64,000 nt of DNA, taken from positions 124,001 through 188,000 of the forward strand of contig JADJQU010000004.1 in assembly GCA_016712565.1 (NCBI GenBank). The letters run 5' to 3'. The first letter of the stretch is position 1. Every line of letters starts with the position of its first letter. Position numbers and translations under genes: made by a program. The notes beneath the pieces were generated by a model. That model was not told the DNA's origin. It was given only the letters and a program-made list of their open reading frames with translations, and searched no databases. This stretch comes from Planctomycetota bacterium (lineage in GTDB: Bacteria; Planctomycetota; UBA1135; GCA-002686595). This document shows, piece by piece, positions 17,991 through 25,610 of the stretch.

Positions 17991-19364
17991 CTAGGGGGCT
18001 CCGCCGATGACGGGGCGGGTGCCGCCGTACGTCGACGCCCGGTGACGGAAACCGCTCGGGGGCACGGCGCGCAGTTCAGCGCCGTGGCCTGGCCCCATGC
18101 GCTTGGGATAGGCCGTCGTGTTCGCCATCTCCTGGGTGGCGATGTGCTCGAAGGCCACGACCAGGGCAATCCAGTGGTACGCCAAATCGAAGTGGGCCCG
18201 GTTCAGGAACGTGCTGCCCACGATGAAGGCCACCCAGGTGGCCTCGAACATCGTGGCGTAGTTCGAAATCCAGGTGGTGAAGTAGCGCTGTCGGGCCTTG
18301 CGCCGTATTCGCCATAGCGACACGAGCGTCAGCAGCATCATGGTCAAGTACGTCGCCAGGGCGGGCGTGCCGCACTCGGCCCAGATCTGCAGGTAGCTGT
18401 TGTGGGCCACGCGCACGCCCTCGGCGCGGTCTCCCGACTTGTACTGCCGGTAGTTGCGGATGAACAGCGTCAGGCCCACCCCGAGCACCGGGTTGTCCTT
18501 GGCCATGTTGATCGCGGTCTGCCAGGCCGCGAGGCGCCCCATGGCCGAGCCGTCCTGCTCGTAGTCCTGGATCGACTGGATGCGCTCGATGTAGGACGAG
18601 GGGGCCAGCACCGCCGCCCCCAGCACGGCCAGGACTCCGATCACGATGCCCGCCACGCGGTTCTTGGAGCGCCAGACCAGCACGCCGATGGCCGCCGCGC
18701 AGGCCAGGAAGCCCCCGCGCGACTGGGTCATGATCACCGTGATCAGGGTCATGGGCACCATGAACAGGATGCCGCGTCGCAGGGCCTTGTTGGCCTCGGA
18801 AAGCCCGATCAACAAGAGCATCGGCAGCGCCATCACCATGGCCAGCGCGAAGTCGTTGTTGTCGGCCAGCATGCCCCCGGGCCCCACCAGCACCTGGGCG
18901 CTCATGCCCGTCAGCACGCCGGTCAGGCCCGACTTCACGCCGTAGAAGCCCAGGGACAGGGCGATCACCCAGACCATCACGCGCAACTGCGCCGCCGTGC
19001 GCACCACGGCCGTGGTGAACAGGGCCACGCCGATGATCTTGGCCAGTTCCACCCAGCGGTCCACCTGCCCCGGCGACCAGGTGTTGGCGGCGATGACCCC
19101 CAAGGTCACCCAGACCACCAGGAACATCATCAGGTAACAGCGCGTGTTGCGCCGGAACCACAGGTCGGGCCGCAGCTGGGCGTAGCCCACCATGGTCACG
19201 AAGGCGATCAGGAAGGACCAGCGCTGCTGCCGGGCAAAGCCCCAGCACAGGTCCTGGGGCCGCATGTAGGCCAGCCAGGAGAACACGAGCAGCCCGATGA
19301 ACGGCCGCCGGTAGCTGACCGGCAGGAGTCCCAGCAGGATGATCGAGAAGATGACGTCGCGCAT
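17991..19364 (-). CDS. O-antigen ligase-fold membrane protein, exosortase-A-associated O-glycosylation ligase type
   Basis: A protein of 457 residues with about ten membrane helices. The N-terminus (MRDVIFSIILLGLLPVSYRR, then PFIGLLVFSWLAYMRPQDLCWGFA) is characteristic of the putative O-glycosylation ligases that accompany exosortase A. A large periplasmic loop after the eighth helix contains GVGLTLFIRNYRQY and VAHNSYLQIWAECG, the conserved Arg/His region of WaaL/Wzy-type enzymes. It should polymerise or transfer lipid-linked glycan at the periplasmic face. It lies between the amidotransferase and the chain-length regulator, as expected for a Wzx/Wzy-type pathway. Confidence 0.88.
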   Translation of the reverse strand: MRDVIFSIILLGLLPVSYRRPFIGLLVFSWLAYMRPQDLCWGFARQQRWSFLIAFVTMVGYAQLRPDLWFRRNTRCYLMMFLVVWVTLGVIAANTWSPGQVDRWVELAKIIGVALFTTAVVRTAAQLRVMVWVIALSLGFYGVKSGLTGVLTGMSAQVLVGPGGMLADNNDFALAMVMALPMLLLIGLSEANKALRRGILFMVPMTLITVIMTQSRGGFLACAAAIGVLVWRSKNRVAGIVIGVLAVLGAAVLAPSSYIERIQSIQDYEQDGSAMGRLAAWQTAINMAKDNPVLGVGLTLFIRNYRQYKSGDRAEGVRVAHNSYLQIWAECGTPALATYLTMMLLTLVSLWRIRRKARQRYFTTWISNYATMFEATWVAFIVGSTFLNRAHFDLAYHWIALVVAFEHIATQEMANTTAYPKRMGPGHGAELRAVPPSGFRHRASTYGGTRPVIGGAP

Positions 19365-19382
19365 CGGCCTCGCGGCCCAGGG

Positions 19383-21053
19383 TCAGGGCCGGAACGCGAG
19401 GCGCACGTCTTCGATCAGCTGCGTCAGTTGCGGCCCGAGCCAGCGCAGGCTGTCGTCCTGGTAGGCCCAGGTGATCCACAGGATCGCGGACACGATCACC
19501 AGGCTCGAGGCGGCGATCATCACGTGTCGCGTCCACATGCGGCGCGCCTCGGCGCGGGTGGTGATCACATTGACGGCGCCGAGCACCGGCACGGCCAGTC
19601 CCCGGGTCAGGTCCCCCAGGCCGGAGAACCCGTTGCGCAGGAACTCGCTGGTGATCGCCGTGCCGAGGCCGGCGGCCAGGCCCAGGAAGACCGAGACCAC
19701 GATGAAGATCGGGACGTTGGGGAAGATCGGATCGGGGGAGGCCTTGGCGACCTGCACCAGCTCGAAGGGATTGGCCTGGGGCCCGTCCAGCAGGGCCACC
19801 CGGGTGGTCTGGCTCTCGTAGGCGCCGCGCGCGCCATCGTAGGCCTGCTGGGCCAGGGCCACGTCGGATTCCAGCAGCGTCAGCTGGTAGTAGGCGTCCT
19901 GACGCTGGTCGTTGTCGCGGGAGAGCTCGATGATCGAGGACTCCAGGCTGGCGATTTTCACCTTGAGGCTCTCGATCTCGGCCTCGAGCTCCCGCCGCGT
20001 CTGGTCGTAGGCCACGCGCAGCGGATTGGTGACGAAGCGCGTGCTGGAAGCCCGCGCGGTGTTGGGGCCGGTCTCGCCCTTGAGCTGGGCGATCTTGTTC
20101 TCGTCGCGCAGGATCTCGTCCTCGATGCGCTGATAGGCCTTGGCCAGGGGACGGTAGTCCTTGAGCTTCTCGCGCTTGTCCGCGATCCCGTTCTCCAGGT
20201 CCTTGATCTGGCGCTCGAGGTCGCCCAGCGGGTCGGCGCGGTCGTTCAGGCCAGGCTTGGTGGGCACCTCGTCCTCGGGGACCTTGTCGGGCTGCACCTC
20301 CAGCAGGTGGATCGTGTACTCGAGCTTGGCCTGCTTCTCGTTGAGGTCCATCCGCGCGGCGGCCAACTGGTCGCGGCTGGTGACCAGGCTGGCGTAGATC
20401 GGGTCCTGGGAGCGGGCGCTGCCGCCGCCGGGGGTGGCGATCACCGTGGCCAGGTTCTTGAGCTTGACCAGCTCGTTCTTGGCCTTCTCGGCGGCCTTGT
20501 AGGCCTCGAACTTCTCCTCGACCAGATCCCTGAGCATGTCGCGAGTCTGCTTGGCGTCGTCGCGCACGCTCTTGACCACGCCGTCGATGTAGCGATCCCG
20601 CAGAGAATTCAGGAAGCGCTCGGCCCGCAGGCCCTCGGAATCGCGGTAGAACACCGTGATGTAGGAGGACCCCGCCGAGTTCTTGGCGATGGTCTTGACC
20701 TGGATGGTGAGGTTCTTGATCACGCGCGTCACGTACACGCGCCGCTCCTCCTCGGAGAGCCCGATGTAGTCGGGCCACTCCTGAGCCTCGATCACCGAGC
20801 GGATCAGGGGCTCGGCCTTCATGTCGTTCAGGGCCGCGCTGACGTCGCGTTGGATCGCACTGCCGCTGCCGGGAATGCCGCTCTCGGGCACCTTGACGAT
20901 CGTGGTGACGTCATAGGTGCGCGGCATCAGCTCGGCCACCATGATCCCCAGCGCGGTCACGAAGGCGAAGGGCAGCAGGATGCTCCACAGCTGCCGGCGC
21001 ACCAGCGCCGCGAAGTCGGTCAGGGGATTGGTCGTTTGACGTTGCAGGGCCAC
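19383..21053 (-). CDS. Polysaccharide chain-length determinant (Wzz/GNVR type) without kinase domain
   Basis: A protein of 556 residues. A membrane helix at about 26-44 (LWSILLPFAFVTALGIMVAE) is followed by a Wzz domain. The periplasmic part contains long coiled coil, about residues 160-395. A GNVR-like stretch (LDGPQANPFELVQVAKASPD) leads to a second helix (IFIVVSVFLGLAAGLGTAIT), and an extra hydrophobic segment occurs near the C-terminus (MIAASSLVIVSAILWITWAY). No Walker motifs are seen, so the tyrosine kinase, if any, is encoded elsewhere. It controls polymer length with the SLBB protein encoded 21 bases upstream. Confidence 0.88.
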   Translation of the reverse strand: MALQRQTTNPLTDFAALVRRQLWSILLPFAFVTALGIMVAELMPRTYDVTTIVKVPESGIPGSGSAIQRDVSAALNDMKAEPLIRSVIEAQEWPDYIGLSEEERRVYVTRVIKNLTIQVKTIAKNSAGSSYITVFYRDSEGLRAERFLNSLRDRYIDGVVKSVRDDAKQTRDMLRDLVEEKFEAYKAAEKAKNELVKLKNLATVIATPGGGSARSQDPIYASLVTSRDQLAAARMDLNEKQAKLEYTIHLLEVQPDKVPEDEVPTKPGLNDRADPLGDLERQIKDLENGIADKREKLKDYRPLAKAYQRIEDEILRDENKIAQLKGETGPNTARASSTRFVTNPLRVAYDQTRRELEAEIESLKVKIASLESSIIELSRDNDQRQDAYYQLTLLESDVALAQQAYDGARGAYESQTTRVALLDGPQANPFELVQVAKASPDPIFPNVPIFIVVSVFLGLAAGLGTAITSEFLRNGFSGLGDLTRGLAVPVLGAVNVITTRAEARRMWTRHVMIAASSLVIVSAILWITWAYQDDSLRWLGPQLTQLIEDVRLAFRP

Positions 21054-21074
21054 GGTTCTGGGGGAGGCAGGGGC

Positions 21075-21851
21075 CTAGAAGACGGTGCCGCCGCCGCGGA
21101 CGTTGCCGCGGCCGCCGTAGCCGAAGATGAACAGGGCGCCTCGCAGGTCGTTGAGCACCTGCGTGATGGGGAAGATCATGGCCGAAAGGAAGTACCCGAA
21201 CTCGGCCACCATGGTCGGGGGCACGTAGATGATGTCGCGTTCCTGGATGTGCACGTTCGAGGTCGAATCGTGCCGGAACATATCGTCGATGTTGACGTAG
21301 ATGGTGTAGCCGTCCCGCGGGTCCGGCCGAATGACCTGCACCCGTCCCAGGTTGGCCGTGCGCGTGTCGGGCACGGCGCCCATCACCGCCTGGAAGACCG
21401 TCAGGTCCCCGCGGAAGGGCTGCGCCCCCTGGTTCGTGACCTCGCCGAAGATGAAGTACACCTTGCCCTGGGTGCGGATCTTCACCTTGATGTCGAGCTT
21501 GGTGTAGTACGGCGAGTACTTCTCCAGCAGGTAGGCCTCGAGTTCGCTGCGCGTCTGACCGGCCACGTGCACCGCACCGAGCTCCGGCAGCACCACGGTC
21601 CCGTCGATGTCCACGATCAGCCCGGTGAGCGTCAGCTCGTCGGGGTGGTAGCTGTCCGTGATGTCGAGGGTGTCGTCGATCGTGATCCAGTTCTCCTCCT
21701 CGGCGTTGCCGGTGTACCGGTTGCCGAAGCCCTCCTGGTTCAGGTACTGCAGCAGGCGCTTGTCCGGAGAGGTGCTGGAGCAGCCGGCCAGCAGCGCCAG
21801 CAGCAGGGCCAGCGCGACGGAGAGCTTCGTGCGGTAAAGCGGAACGTTCAT
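21075..21851 (-). CDS. Polysaccharide export lipoprotein (Wza-like, SLBB)
   Basis: A protein of 258 residues. The signal peptide ends LLALLAGCSS, giving a lipidated Cys. The Poly_export domain follows (TGLIVDIDGTVVLPELGAVH, VAGQTRSELEAYLLEKY) and one SLBB-like domain (VYFIFGEVTNQGAQPFRGDL, IQERDIIYVPPT). The C-terminal amphipathic segment (LSAMIFPITQVLNDLRGALF) could insert in the outer membrane as in Wza. It probably forms the outer-membrane or periplasmic exit channel for the polysaccharide. The short 97-base gap to rfbB may hold an internal promoter, but no strong hexamers were found. Confidence 0.9.
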   Translation of the reverse strand: MNVPLYRTKLSVALALLLALLAGCSSTSPDKRLLQYLNQEGFGNRYTGNAEEENWITIDDTLDITDSYHPDELTLTGLIVDIDGTVVLPELGAVHVAGQTRSELEAYLLEKYSPYYTKLDIKVKIRTQGKVYFIFGEVTNQGAQPFRGDLTVFQAVMGAVPDTRTANLGRVQVIRPDPRDGYTIYVNIDDMFRHDSTSNVHIQERDIIYVPPTMVAEFGYFLSAMIFPITQVLNDLRGALFIFGYGGRGNVRGGGTVF

Positions 21852-21948
21852 GGGGCTTGAGGGTGTTTTCGGGCCCCCAGCTCGAACTGGAGCCTATCGC
21901 AGGTGGCCTCTAGGATCGGTCAGATCTCGCGACAGGTTGACTGCCGGG

Positions 21949-22968
21949 TCAAGAACCGTATTGCCGGGCATAGTAGTCCCGGTAGGCACCGTTCCTAACC
22001 CGTTGCAGCCACGTGGTTTGCGACTGATACCACCGGATCGTCAATGGGAGGGCCTGCTCGAAGGTGAACCTGGGCCTCCAGCCCAGCTCGCGCTCGATCT
22101 TGCCCGCGTCGATCGCGTAGCGCCGGTCGTGGCCGGGCCGGTCCTTGACGAAGCGGATCAGGCTCTCGGACTTCGCCAACAGGGCCAGCACGCGCCGCAC
22201 GATCTCCAGGTTGGGGTACTCGTTGTGCCCGCCGACGTTGTAGACCTCGCCGGGGCGACCGCGCTCGAGGACCGCGAGGATCGCCTCGCAGTGGTCCTCC
22301 ACGTACAGCCAGTCGCGCACGTTCTGGCCGTCGCCGTAGACGGGGACTTCCTTGTCCTCGGAGGCGTTGGCGATCATCAGCGGGATCAGCTTCTCGGGGA
22401 ACTGGTAGGGCCCGTAGTTGTTCGAGCAGCGCGTGGTCAGGGCCTCGAATCCATGGGTGTGCACCGCGGCGCGCACCAGCATGTCGCTGGCCGCCTTGCT
22501 GGCCGAGTAGGGCGAGTTCGGCGCCAGCGGCGTCTCCTCGGTGAAGTAACCCTCCTTCCCCAGCGACCCGTAGACCTCGTCCGTCGAAACGTGCACGAAG
22601 CGCTTCACCTTGCGCGCGCGCGCGTGGTCCAAGAGCATCTGGGTGCCCACCACGTTGGTTTCGACGAAGGCGAGCCCCGAGGTGATCGAACGATCCACGT
22701 GGCTCTCGGCGGCGAAGTGCACCACCGTCACCGGACCGCTGCCGCAGGTGTCGAAGGCCCGCGAGACGTCCTCGGCTCGGCGGATGTCCCCGTGCACGAA
22801 TCGATAGCGCGGGCTCTGCTCCAGCGCGGACAGGTTCTCCAGGTTGCCCGCGTAGGTGAGCGCGTCGAGGTTGACGATGTTCCAATCCGGCCGCGTGCGC
22901 GCCAAGAGGTGGATGAAATTCGCGCCGATGAAGCCGGCGCCGCCGGTGACGAGAACGGTGGAGCTCAT
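21949..22968 (-). CDS. rfbB: dTDP-glucose 4,6-dehydratase
   Basis: A protein of 339 residues. ATG 22966-22968 overlaps the rfbD stop by 4 bases, so the long upstream frame is not part of it. Short-chain dehydrogenase signatures: VTGGAGFIGANFIH (NAD loop), HFAAESHVDRSI, VSTDEVYGSLG, and the catalytic YSASKAASD. NNYGPYQFPEKLIPL and YNVGGHNEYPN complete the RmlB pattern. It converts dTDP-glucose to the 4-keto-6-deoxy intermediate for dTDP-rhamnose and related sugars. rfbD and a damaged rfbA are directly upstream; rfbC is not in the window. Confidence 0.93.
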   Translation of the reverse strand: MSSTVLVTGGAGFIGANFIHLLARTRPDWNIVNLDALTYAGNLENLSALEQSPRYRFVHGDIRRAEDVSRAFDTCGSGPVTVVHFAAESHVDRSITSGLAFVETNVVGTQMLLDHARARKVKRFVHVSTDEVYGSLGKEGYFTEETPLAPNSPYSASKAASDMLVRAAVHTHGFEALTTRCSNNYGPYQFPEKLIPLMIANASEDKEVPVYGDGQNVRDWLYVEDHCEAILAVLERGRPGEVYNVGGHNEYPNLEIVRRVLALLAKSESLIRFVKDRPGHDRRYAIDAGKIERELGWRPRFTFEQALPLTIRWYQSQTTWLQRVRNGAYRDYYARQYGS

Positions 22969-23867
22969 AGGGGGTCGAAGGCGCGGGTCGCGGCGAGGTA
23001 GGAGGTCAAAGCCTCGCGCCAGGGGCCGAGGGAGCGGCCGCGCAGGCGCGCGAGCTTGGAGGAATCGAGAACCGAGTAGGCCGGCCGGCGCGCGGGCCTT
23101 TGGAAATCGGCGCTGCTGCAGGGCTCGAGCACCACGCTCGTGAGGCCCAGGGCGTCGAGGATCGCGCGCGTGAACTCGAACCACGAGCACTCGCCGTCGC
23201 AGGCGGCGTGGTAGAGGCCCGGCGCACCGGCGCGCGCCAGGTCCCACAGGGCCGGCGAGAGGGCCAAGGTCGAGGTCGGCGATCCGCGCTGGTCGTCCAC
23301 CACCTTGAGGCGCCCCTTGTCCCGGGCCGCGGCGGCGATCGTGCGCGGGAAGTGCTTGCCCCAGGGCCCGTAGAGCCACTGGGTGCGCGCCACGAGCCCG
23401 CCCCGCGGGTGGAATTCGAGCACGGCGCGCTCGCCGGCCAGCTTGGTGCGGCCGTAGACCGAGAGCGGGTTCGGCGGATCCTCCTCCCGGTAGGGGCGGC
23501 TCGCCGTGCCGTCGAAGACGAAGTCCGTGGACACGGCCACCAGGCGCGTGCCCGAGAGGCAGGCCCGCCGGGCCAGCACCTCACAGGCCAGGGCATTGGC
23601 GCGCTCCGCCGGGGCGCTTTCCTTCTCCGCCAGGTCCACGGCGGTGTAGGCCGCGCAGTGGATCGCGGCGTCGAAGGGCCCCGCCTCGGCCCACAGGCGC
23701 TCGACCCGGGCGGAGTCCGCCAGGTCCACGCCGGGAGCGTCCAGCCCCTCGGCGGACGCCAGATCCGTGGTCACGCACAGCGTGCCCTGCGGCGCGTCGA
23801 CCAGGAGCCGCCGGCCGAGCATGCCGGCCGCGCCGGTGATCAAGACGCGTCGCAACGGTTGGGTCAC
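22965..23867 (-). CDS. rfbD: dTDP-4-dehydrorhamnose reductase
   Basis: A protein of 300 residues from a GTG start. NAD(P)-binding loop LITGAAGMLGRRLL, then HCAAYTAVDLAEKES, STDFVFDGTASRPYREEDPP, the catalytic VYGRTKLAGERAVLEF and RTQWLYGPWGKHF match RmlD. It reduces dTDP-4-keto-L-rhamnose to dTDP-L-rhamnose. The ATGA overlap with rfbB indicates coupled translation. The 33-base gap to the damaged rfbA places all three in one transcript. Confidence 0.92.
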   Translation of the reverse strand: MTQPLRRVLITGAAGMLGRRLLVDAPQGTLCVTTDLASAEGLDAPGVDLADSARVERLWAEAGPFDAAIHCAAYTAVDLAEKESAPAERANALACEVLARRACLSGTRLVAVSTDFVFDGTASRPYREEDPPNPLSVYGRTKLAGERAVLEFHPRGGLVARTQWLYGPWGKHFPRTIAAAARDKGRLKVVDDQRGSPTSTLALSPALWDLARAGAPGLYHAACDGECSWFEFTRAILDALGLTSVVLEPCSSADFQRPARRPAYSVLDSSKLARLRGRSLGPWREALTSYLAATRAFDPL

Positions 23868-23900
23868 GCCGGAACTGCCTTCTCGTCGGGCGCGGGCGCC

Positions 23901-24535
23901 TCAGGCCCCCGGCGGAACTTCCATCAGGTTCGCGCCGGCTTCCTTGACCAGGGTGCTGGCGCGGTGAAGCGACTCGAAGGTCCCCGCGTCGGTCCACCAA
24001 CCCTGGAGCACCTCGAAGCTCATGGAGCCGTCCTTGATGAACCAGTTGTTGACGTCGGTGATCTCCAGCTCGCCGCGCGCGGAGGGCTTGAGCGTCTTGA
24101 TGATCTGAAACACCCGCGGGTCGTAGAGGTAGATGCCGATCACCGCCAGGTTCGACTTGGGCTGCTTGGGCTTCTCGACGATCCCCAGCACCTTGCCGCC
24201 GGAGATCTCGGCCACGCCGAAGCGCTCGGGGTCGTGGACTTCCTTGAGGATGATCTTGGCGCCGCGGCCCTGGGCCCGAAAGTCGGCCACCGCCTTGGCG
24301 ACGTTGTACTGAATGATGTTGTCGCCCAGGAGCCGTTGCCGAGCAGCGACAGGAAATCACCCGACTTGCGACCGCCCGTGACGATCATGATGTCGGTGAT
24401 GCCGGCGTTGACCATCGCCTGGATCGGGTAGTAGATCATCGGCCGGTCGTAGACCGGAAGCAGGTGCTTGTTGGTGATCTTGGTCAGCGGGTAGAGCCGG
24501 CTGCCGAGACCACCCGCGAGAATCACGCCTTTCAT
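23901..24535 (-). pseudogene. rfbA: Glucose-1-phosphate thymidylyltransferase, damaged (frameshift plus missing internal segment)
   Basis: ATG 24533-24535 opens MKGVILAGGLGSRLYPLTKI and runs in one frame to GDFLSLLGNGS (Ser69). The remainder is in another frame from about 24329: LGDNIIQYN, GRGAKIILKEVHDPERFGVA, GELEITDVNN, GWWTDAGTFESL. Joined, these make about 211 residues. Homologues of this short type carry roughly 37 more residues between GNG and LGDN, including the GGIA-type loop that holds the base-recognition residues. The join reads GGCTCCTGGGCGAC. Either one 112-base-type deletion, or a natural deletion plus one lost C in CCCTGG, explains it. An assembly error is possible. Without an intact copy elsewhere, the rhamnose pathway here would lack its first step. 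Confidence 0.75.
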
Positions 24536-24665
24536 GGGTGCGCTGGGGGTGAGGTTGGGGACCTGCGGGGACGTTCGTGGTTCGCCGAGCAGGGCATTCT
24601 ATCCCGTGGCAACGGGCCCGGCCAATCCGCGGCTGCGCTGCGCGCCGAACTTCGGGGATCGCGGC

Positions 24666-25610
24666 CTAGCAGCTTCGGACCCAGGCCACGTAGCGCTCGA
24701 GGCCCTCGGCCACGCTGGTGCGCGGCGCATAGCCGAGCCTTGACCTGGCCTTGCTGATGTCCGCGTAGGTGACCAGCACGTCACCCGGCTGGAGCGGTTG
24801 GCGGTCCAGGATCGGCTCCTCCCCCACGGTCTTGCCGATCAACTCCACGAGCAGGGAAAGGGTCGTGGTGGCCGACTCGCCGAGGTTGTAGATCTCGTAG
24901 CCCTCGCAGTGGTCGAGGGCCTTGACGACCCCGTCGACGATGTCGTCGATGTAGGTGTAGTCCCTGCGCGTCGATCCGTCGCCGAAGAACGGAATCGGCC
25001 GGTGCTCCATCACGGCGCGCGTGAACTTGGCGATGGCCATCTCCGGCCGCTGCCGGGGCCCGTAGACCGTGAAGAAGCGCAGGCAGGTGGTGGGAATGCC
25101 GTACAGGTGGTGGTGCGTGTAGGCCAGGAGCTCGCCCGCGCGCTTGGTGGCGGCGTAGGGCGAAACCGGATGGTGGATGTCGTCGTCCTCGCGGAAGGGC
25201 ACCTTGTCGTTGCTGCCGTAGACGCTGGAACTGGAGGCGAACACGAAGCGCGTCCGCGGACGACGCCGCAGCTCCTCCAACAGCACCTGGGTGCCGCGCA
25301 GGTTGACGTCGCCGTAGTGCAACGGATTCTCCAGGGACGGACGCACGCCCGCCATGGCGGCCAGGTGGATCAGCGCGTCGAAGTTCTCGCGGGCGAACAG
25401 GCCCTGCACCAGGGCCTGGTCGCGGATGTCGCCGTGGACGATCTGCACCGAGCGCTGGAGCGACAGGTGGGCGGCGTTGGCGCGCTTCAGGGCCGGATCG
25501 TAGAAGTCGTTGAAATTGTCGAGCACCACCAGCTGGTCGCCGCGCGCGAGCAGGGCGCTCGACACGTGGGAGCCGATGAAACCCGCGCCGCCGGTGACCA
25601 GGATTTTCAT
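24666..25610 (-). CDS. NAD-dependent epimerase, UDP-glucuronate 4-epimerase-like
   Basis: A protein of 314 residues. ATG 25608-25610 overlaps the glmS stop by 4 bases. Motifs: VTGGAGFIGSHVS, HLAAMAGVRPSLENP, FASSSSVYGSNDKVPF, catalytic YAATKRAGE and RFFTVYGPRQRPEMAIAKF. The last motif is the hallmark of UDP-glucuronate 4-epimerases rather than GalE. It would supply UDP-galacturonate for the polymer. UDP-xylose synthase upstream draws on the same UDP-glucuronate pool; no UDP-glucose dehydrogenase is in the window. A 130-base gap follows before rfbA, containing no gene that I recognise. Confidence 0.88.
   Translation of the reverse strand: MKILVTGGAGFIGSHVSSALLARGDQLVVLDNFNDFYDPALKRANAAHLSLQRSVQIVHGDIRDQALVQGLFARENFDALIHLAAMAGVRPSLENPLHYGDVNLRGTQVLLEELRRRPRTRFVFASSSSVYGSNDKVPFREDDDIHHPVSPYAATKRAGELLAYTHHHLYGIPTTCLRFFTVYGPRQRPEMAIAKFTRAVMEHRPIPFFGDGSTRRDYTYIDDIVDGVVKALDHCEGYEIYNLGESATTTLSLLVELIGKTVGEEPILDRQPLQPGDVLVTYADISKARSRLGYAPRTSVAEGLERYVAWVRSC

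Noticed and set aside
18402..21860. A 1,152-codon open frame on the plus strand
   Set aside because: It is the antisense shadow of the ligase, chain-length and SLBB genes and has no recognisable domain.
21937..21952. An operator-like inverted repeat TTGAC-N6-GTCAA before the SLBB gene
   Set aside because: Only five base pairs, partly inside the rfbB end; too short to call.
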